From assembly GCF_023278565.1 (NCBI RefSeq), contig NC_064680.1, positions 1,488,001 through 1,552,000 on the forward strand: 64,000 nt of DNA, read 5' to 3'. The position numbers were made by a program, and so were the translations under genes. This document shows positions 59,663-64,000 of this stretch, piece by piece. This DNA is from Colletotrichum lupini. Its lineage: Eukaryota > Ascomycota > Sordariomycetes > Glomerellales > Glomerellaceae. The notes beneath the pieces were generated by a model. That model saw nothing but the letters and a program-made list of their open reading frames with translations. It searched no databases and was not told where the DNA came from. Positions within the stretch are counted from its first letter, which is position 1. Each line of letters starts with the position of its first letter.

Positions 59663-62085
59663 GTTGGTTAGGGTGAGATACCCCGATACCCCCAGGTCAC
59701 CCCAAATGCGAGAGACTGTCTGCGCCCATCTTTTGTTGTTGGTGATTTTGTTCCCCCTTTCGGGCCCGCCAGGTATACGGGATGGGCTCCGCGTTGGATT
59801 CTTTGTATGAATTTGGACACTGAAGAGGGAGCGGGACGGAAGCTTGGAAGAATGGAAAGGAAGGGCGTGTTCTGTTGACAGGCCCTCGTTAGGAGCGCAA
59901 AATACCTAACTCGATTTTCTCTGATGTTTCGTAAAGCTATAATAATCTGTTCCCTCTACGCTGCATTGGTATATCATTCTGTGTTATTGATGTTGACGAT
60001 GTAGAGTATGAAAATGAGAATGATACCATGTCCCTGAAGAGCACGGACGTGGGAGGTTTTGCGAGCCATCAACACCAGAAGGGGATAGGTGATGCGTAAG
60101 TATTCAAGGAAACGTATTCGTCAAGCTCCTTCCCGTCAAGGCAGCCACCAAGGCACAACTTTCATCCCAGCCATCCTCATTCACACACACCGCCCACCGC
60201 CACTGCCCCAGTAGGTCAAAGGAAACAATTTCGTTCATTATTATCACCAAGGCCTGTGTCGTAGCGGGGAATGTCGGCGCATTTGCGTTCGAATAGCCCC
60301 GCACACATAGGTCCCGGGTTCGAGTCCCGTGTTTGTTTCTTGTAAAAATCCTTGCATCGTTACACCTGAGGCTGGTAAGAGTCTCCTCGGATATTTCGTA
60401 GGCTTTCCCTGTTATAGGGGGCCGAGCTTTTTGTATTTTTGCTACTTTGCTTTTAGGTATTTTGTTCTTCCGGTTTGGTTATAGAAATTAGGCTTGTTCC
60501 TGCGGACTGACGAATTTTATACACACGGTTCTTGGCTTATGGATAGGCGGATTATCAGTCAAGGAGAGTAAGTGATATCTAGACTCCGGCATATCTGACC
60601 AGGTCAAATTGTATCATGTGCTTTCTGTTTCCAGGTTCATTGGCGTAGACAATTGTCTTGGATGGCTTGGACTTTTAATCTGGGAAAACTCACACGATAC
60701 AATACACACGATACAATACCAGATCGCTGCCCAGACTCTTGGCAAGGGCAATCTGGACGGCTTCGGGGCCAAATTTAAGCTTATGTTTGTGTACCACAGT
60801 ACCTAACTGGAGAAGCAGCTTCAGCAACCTCAAGGCTACGAGGTACTCTGTATGGTGATTTCAATCAAGTGCATCCGTCTAGAGTCTTCGTCTACAACGC
60901 AATAGGGAAACGGAGGCCATGTGGTTGAGAGATGTCGAACATATGCTTGAAGCAGGGAGACCCTTCAGATGCAATGGGCGGTCTGAACCGGGAAACCTTA
61001 GCGCGGATCGGGGGGCCGGGGGATCCATTTACCTGCCGGCTTAGCGCGCTCAACAACCACTCGATATCAAAGCCGTACTGTTGTTCCGTATGTTTTCGCG
61101 GCTTCAGCTGGAAATTGGAGGTTTGGTGTCCCCGAGCGACGTTGGGAAACCAAAAAATGCGAGACAAAGGATTTCTTTGTTTGTCGTGCCGTTGGTCGGC
61201 TGGCACCTCTCCGCCTGGCCTAGACCATCCTAGTGTCTCCCTCCTTACGATTGGACTGAATTTGCTGCTCGTCCGGGTCTGGAGGATGTTCCGCTCCGGC
61301 GATTGCCGAATCGGGTGGGGCCATTCTTCTGCATGTGTGGGGTCAGTGGGTGGAGCAAATCTTAGCGTGGTCGGCTGCAACGCCACGGCAGAGCTATGGG
61401 AGAGGTACGGAGTACGTAGTAAGGTACTTGCTTCTGCCAGGCTTTTTGGCTGCGTAATGGGTGAAAGGGTACCTTGTATTCGTAGGCGTTGAGTTGGAAA
61501 GAGCACTATGTAGAGCTGGCTAGGAACCCTGGGCCGTGTTTGTCCATGTGCTCGCCGCTTTGCTTCACTCCTGCCGCTGTCGCTGCCGCTGATACTGGCG
61601 CTCCTACAACCAGCTGCTGCTACGGATACTGTACGGTCGAAAGTTGGACTGCCACGATCCTGGGCACCGAGAGATCGACGCCAACTTATGCTCAGCTGGC
61701 ACATGTCAATGCCCTGTTTCGGCTCGGACGAATCAGCGCCAACGTCTCCAAAATCTTCGTCACCTTTCGTCCCTTCACATGGGGTGTTCCGTTACTTGGC
61801 TCTTTTTTTGACTCGTCTTGAACCCGGCCATCCACCCCCTTGCATCCAACCAAGAGTACCATGGGAGTCGCGAACCCCTAAAAGTTCCCCCCTCATCGTT
61901 TTTTACCCAACCGACACTTTCCATCGCCCGCCCACTATCCCAAGACCGGACAGACGAGGGCAAGCTAAGCTTGACGACGACGACGGCAACTACGAAGACG
62001 ACGACCGAACGGCGTCGAAACCGACCAACGGGCTGGTGACAACGTATAACACAGCTTGGCCGGCCATGCGAGCATCTCCGCCGCC
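59663..62085. other. 2.4-kb intergenic and leader region
   Basis: It contains the 3' flank of the GST-fold gene and the promoter and 5' leader of the next gene. A GGTCCCGGGTTCGAGTCCCG segment near 60311-60330 resembles a tRNA T-arm, but no full cloverleaf can be drawn. A 270-codon frame on the minus strand (60892-61704) lacks domains and is probably chance. Confidence 0.4.
61413..61426. promoter_or_regulatory. TACGTAGTAAGGTA element
   Basis: This is the exact reverse complement of the 14-mer found twice upstream of MIC60. It lies about 660 nt upstream of the last gene's start codon. Confidence 0.4.
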
Positions 62086-62089
62086 ATGA
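62066..62089 (+). promoter_or_regulatory. Seven-codon upstream ORF overlapping the next start codon
   Basis: A short frame MRASPPP ends in TGA at 62087-62089, which overlaps the ATG of the following gene at 62086-62088 (ATGA). Such an arrangement can tune translation through leaky scanning or termination-reinitiation. It is seen directly; the effect is inferred and needs the transcript start to lie upstream. Confidence 0.5.
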
Positions 62090-64000
62090 CGGAGAAAGAT
62101 GATGGCACGAGGAAGCTGAGCCCACACTCCATGCCTGGCGATAGGGGCAGCAGCAGGGGTAGCTACGAGACGGGCGAGTCGAGTGCCACAGGCAGCCTCC
62201 TCAACGACACGACACTTTTGCCATCACCCGACGAGTCTAGCGGTGCGCGCCGTCCACTTGCATTGAGCCCGAAAGATGCTGAACATACAAATGGATACCA
62301 TGGCGGAAGGGCCGATGCGAGGAAACAGCAGCAGCAGCAGAGAGCTCCTAGGCATCGCTCTAACGGAGCCTTTTTGCTGCAGGATGCCTTTCGTAACGAT
62401 GGCGATTCCGAGGAAGAGGAGCAGGTACCCCGACTACGGCACGTAACGCGAAACATACCACCCAGCCGGAGAACGAAAGACTCGGAAAGGGCATCGGACA
62501 GGTCTGGATCCAGCGCTGGTCGCGATGCCGGCTACGGACTCGCTGGGCTCGAGAGCCCGCCAAGGCGAAAGGGCGATTCGTCACCGCCGCAACCTACGAA
62601 TAGACTGACGGTCAGGAAACGGGATGCGCCCAACGGCAGTAGACCGTTGTCGGGGACGAGTTTCGCGCCGCCTGCGAATGCCCCACTCGATATCGACTCG
62701 GCGCAGATCGTGAACATGGCTCTTAACTTGAGCGAATCTCGACGGCAGGTGTCGCGAAGGATCGCGCCGCCTCAGGCTGTGCCGACGCTAGCACAGCTTC
62801 CAGACGGAACGACAGGCGCGAACCTCAAAAACCACTTGCAACAGCAGAGGAGAATGTCGAGAACGAGGTCCCCGGGGCCTGAAAAGGCACTTACTCCGCG
62901 ATTACCCTCGACGGGAATGCTGAGCAGCCCGCTGCAGGCGACGTTCGACATGAGCCGGGAAGGCACCTTTCGGAACCACTTTACCGCGTCAACCCTGGCA
63001 CGAGTACAAAAGGCAAAGGAGCACCTGGAGCTGATGGCCCAATACAGGCGCCTGCTGGAGCTGGTCCCACCCATACAGTCGCACAACCAGAGCCGCCCAA
63101 CGACTGCCAGTCCGCCTACGTCCTCTGGAGGAGTTGCGAGGATTCCCACCTATGGTAGTGCCGATGGCAGCGTGCGGCTGGGGCGTCCCTACAACCCGTT
63201 ACAATACATCCGCAACAGGAAGGTGCGAGCTCGGGAGCGCAAGGCGATCGATGGCGAGGCCCAGGGTTTTGGAGACTTTATCAAAGTCGCCGACTGGGTT
63301 GATGAGGTGGCTAAATGGGCTGCGACGGGCCAGACCAGTACGGATGGCTGTACGCTGCCGCCTTTCACGGATGCAGACGTGGTAGAGCAGCAAAACGCTC
63401 TTCAGGCCACCACCAGCGCTAACAAGCCGAGAAGACCAAGGCTGGATTGGACCATCGACGCAGCGGACCTACTTGCCGATGTGTACTGGCTGGAGCAAGA
63501 TCACCACAAACAGCTGATTGAAGATCGTCACTGGCGCCGAATCTTCCCCCAGAACGTCGAATTGCATAGACCTTTGTCTAGGCAGAACGAAGAGTATGGC
63601 AGCGAGTCAGGACAGACACCAGGGCGTAAGGAATACGAAGGAATAGGGGCCATGATCGATCCGAAATCCAGCAACCCGGGGCTTGCCAAGTCGGACACGG
63701 AACATTCTACAGCGAGCGCTCGGGAACGTGCCCGCCAGAAGCTGCACGATCTTACCGGACATCATCACCATCACCACCACCGGCACAGCAACTCAGTGCA
63801 TAGTCACTACGACTGGAAGAACGGCAAAACTTCGGTTTCCGATCTGTCTGAGAGCGAGAACGAAGGCAAGCTCAGAAAGGAGAGGAGGAATCGAGCAGGC
63901 ACGCTCACCAGCAGTCACCAAGACATCTTGGAGAAGCAGATGCTTGAAATGATTGCCATGGAGGCGCGTGAAAACGGCCCCAAGAAGCCGGACGGATCGG
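62086..64000 (+). CDS. Large fungal protein of unrecognised function (5' part)
   Basis: An uninterrupted frame of 638 codons runs from the ATG to the window edge, so the gene is incomplete at its 3' end and no intron is needed so far. I do not recognise the family. The N-terminal 300 residues are low-complexity, rich in serine, arginine and proline, with a five-glutamine run near residue 80. The part that looks folded begins near STLARVQKAKEHLELMAQYRR and continues with GRPYNPLQYIRNRKVRARER, GFGDFIKVADWVDEVAKW and LLADVYWLEQDHHKQLIEDR. A run of seven histidines (after KLHDLTG) follows, then an acidic/basic mixed helix (SDLSESENEGKLRKERRNR). No signal peptide is seen. The leader has a uORF touching this start codon. 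Confidence 0.75.
   Translation, partial: MTEKDDGTRKLSPHSMPGDRGSSRGSYETGESSATGSLLNDTTLLPSPDESSGARRPLALSPKDAEHTNGYHGGRADARKQQQQQRAPRHRSNGAFLLQDAFRNDGDSEEEEQVPRLRHVTRNIPPSRRTKDSERASDRSGSSAGRDAGYGLAGLESPPRRKGDSSPPQPTNRLTVRKRDAPNGSRPLSGTSFAPPANAPLDIDSAQIVNMALNLSESRRQVSRRIAPPQAVPTLAQLPDGTTGANLKNHLQQQRRMSRTRSPGPEKALTPRLPSTGMLSSPLQATFDMSREGTFRNHFTASTLARVQKAKEHLELMAQYRRLLELVPPIQSHNQSRPTTASPPTSSGGVARIPTYGSADGSVRLGRPYNPLQYIRNRKVRARERKAIDGEAQGFGDFIKVADWVDEVAKWAATGQTSTDGCTLPPFTDADVVEQQNALQATTSANKPRRPRLDWTIDAADLLADVYWLEQDHHKQLIEDRHWRRIFPQNVELHRPLSRQNEEYGSESGQTPGRKEYEGIGAMIDPKSSNPGLAKSDTEHSTASARERARQKLHDLTGHHHHHHHRHSNSVHSHYDWKNGKTSVSDLSESENEGKLRKERRNRAGTLTSSHQDILEKQMLEMIAMEARENGPKKPDGS

Noticed and set aside
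60225..60345. Possible tRNA gene (GGTCCCGGGTTCGAGTCCCG resembles a T-arm)
   Set aside because: The T-stem has a mismatch, no D-arm consensus or anticodon stem can be placed at correct spacing, and no acceptor stem pairs properly. Probably chance or a decayed tRNA fragment.
60892..61704. 270-codon open frame on the minus strand
   Set aside because: The translation is a low-complexity mix of R, S, P and T with no domain or hydrophobic pattern, and it lies in the promoter/leader region of the next gene.

Overview
The window comes from a filamentous ascomycete (Pezizomycotina), most likely a Sordariomycete. The evidence is short GT..AG introns of about 50-90 nt with CTAAC/CTAAT branch sites, a fungal NLR-type NTPase, an acetylxylan esterase with a fungal CBM1, and core fungal genes (MIC60, Rab5, SAC1). 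Two AT-rich blocks look mutated by repeat-induced point mutation (RIP). I cannot fix the genus; the mix of RIP-type AT-rich DNA and a plant-wall esterase suits plant-associated genera.

Layout. 1-1145 and 3690-11235 are AT-rich, gene-free blocks with decayed repeats, a (TAA)42 microsatellite and an 11-bp tandem array. A normal-composition island between them (about 1.2-3.7 kb) holds one monocarboxylate-type MFS transporter. From 11.8 to 19.8 kb lie four genes that look like a small biosynthetic cluster without a PKS, NRPS or terpene synthase: a bZIP-ankyrin regulator, a class III aminotransferase, a cytochrome P450 and a large ATP-grasp ligase, the last two sharing a promoter. A 1004-residue STAND/NACHT NTPase follows (20.3-23.4 kb), then 3.9 kb without a recognisable gene. 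Two convergent DHA2-type drug exporters (27.3-31.5 kb) end this accessory part.

From 33 kb on, mostly core genes appear: two folylpolyglutamate synthase-like genes tail to tail, MIC60, Rab5, SAC1, an allantoate/nicotinate-type MFS permease, a CE1 acetylxylan esterase with CBM1, a GNAT acetyltransferase, a PHAF1-like (UPF0183) protein, a FAXC/metaxin-like GST-fold protein and the 5' part of a large unrecognised protein that runs off the right edge.

Gene models were built by hand from reading frames and splice consensus; every listed model keeps frame through all its junctions. Functions rest on recognised motifs, not on database searches. The best candidate for an undescribed system is the 11.8-19.8 kb cluster: an ATP-grasp amide-bond former with a PLP aminotransferase and a P450 suggests a small amino-acid-derived product, possibly exported by one of the nearby MFS proteins.
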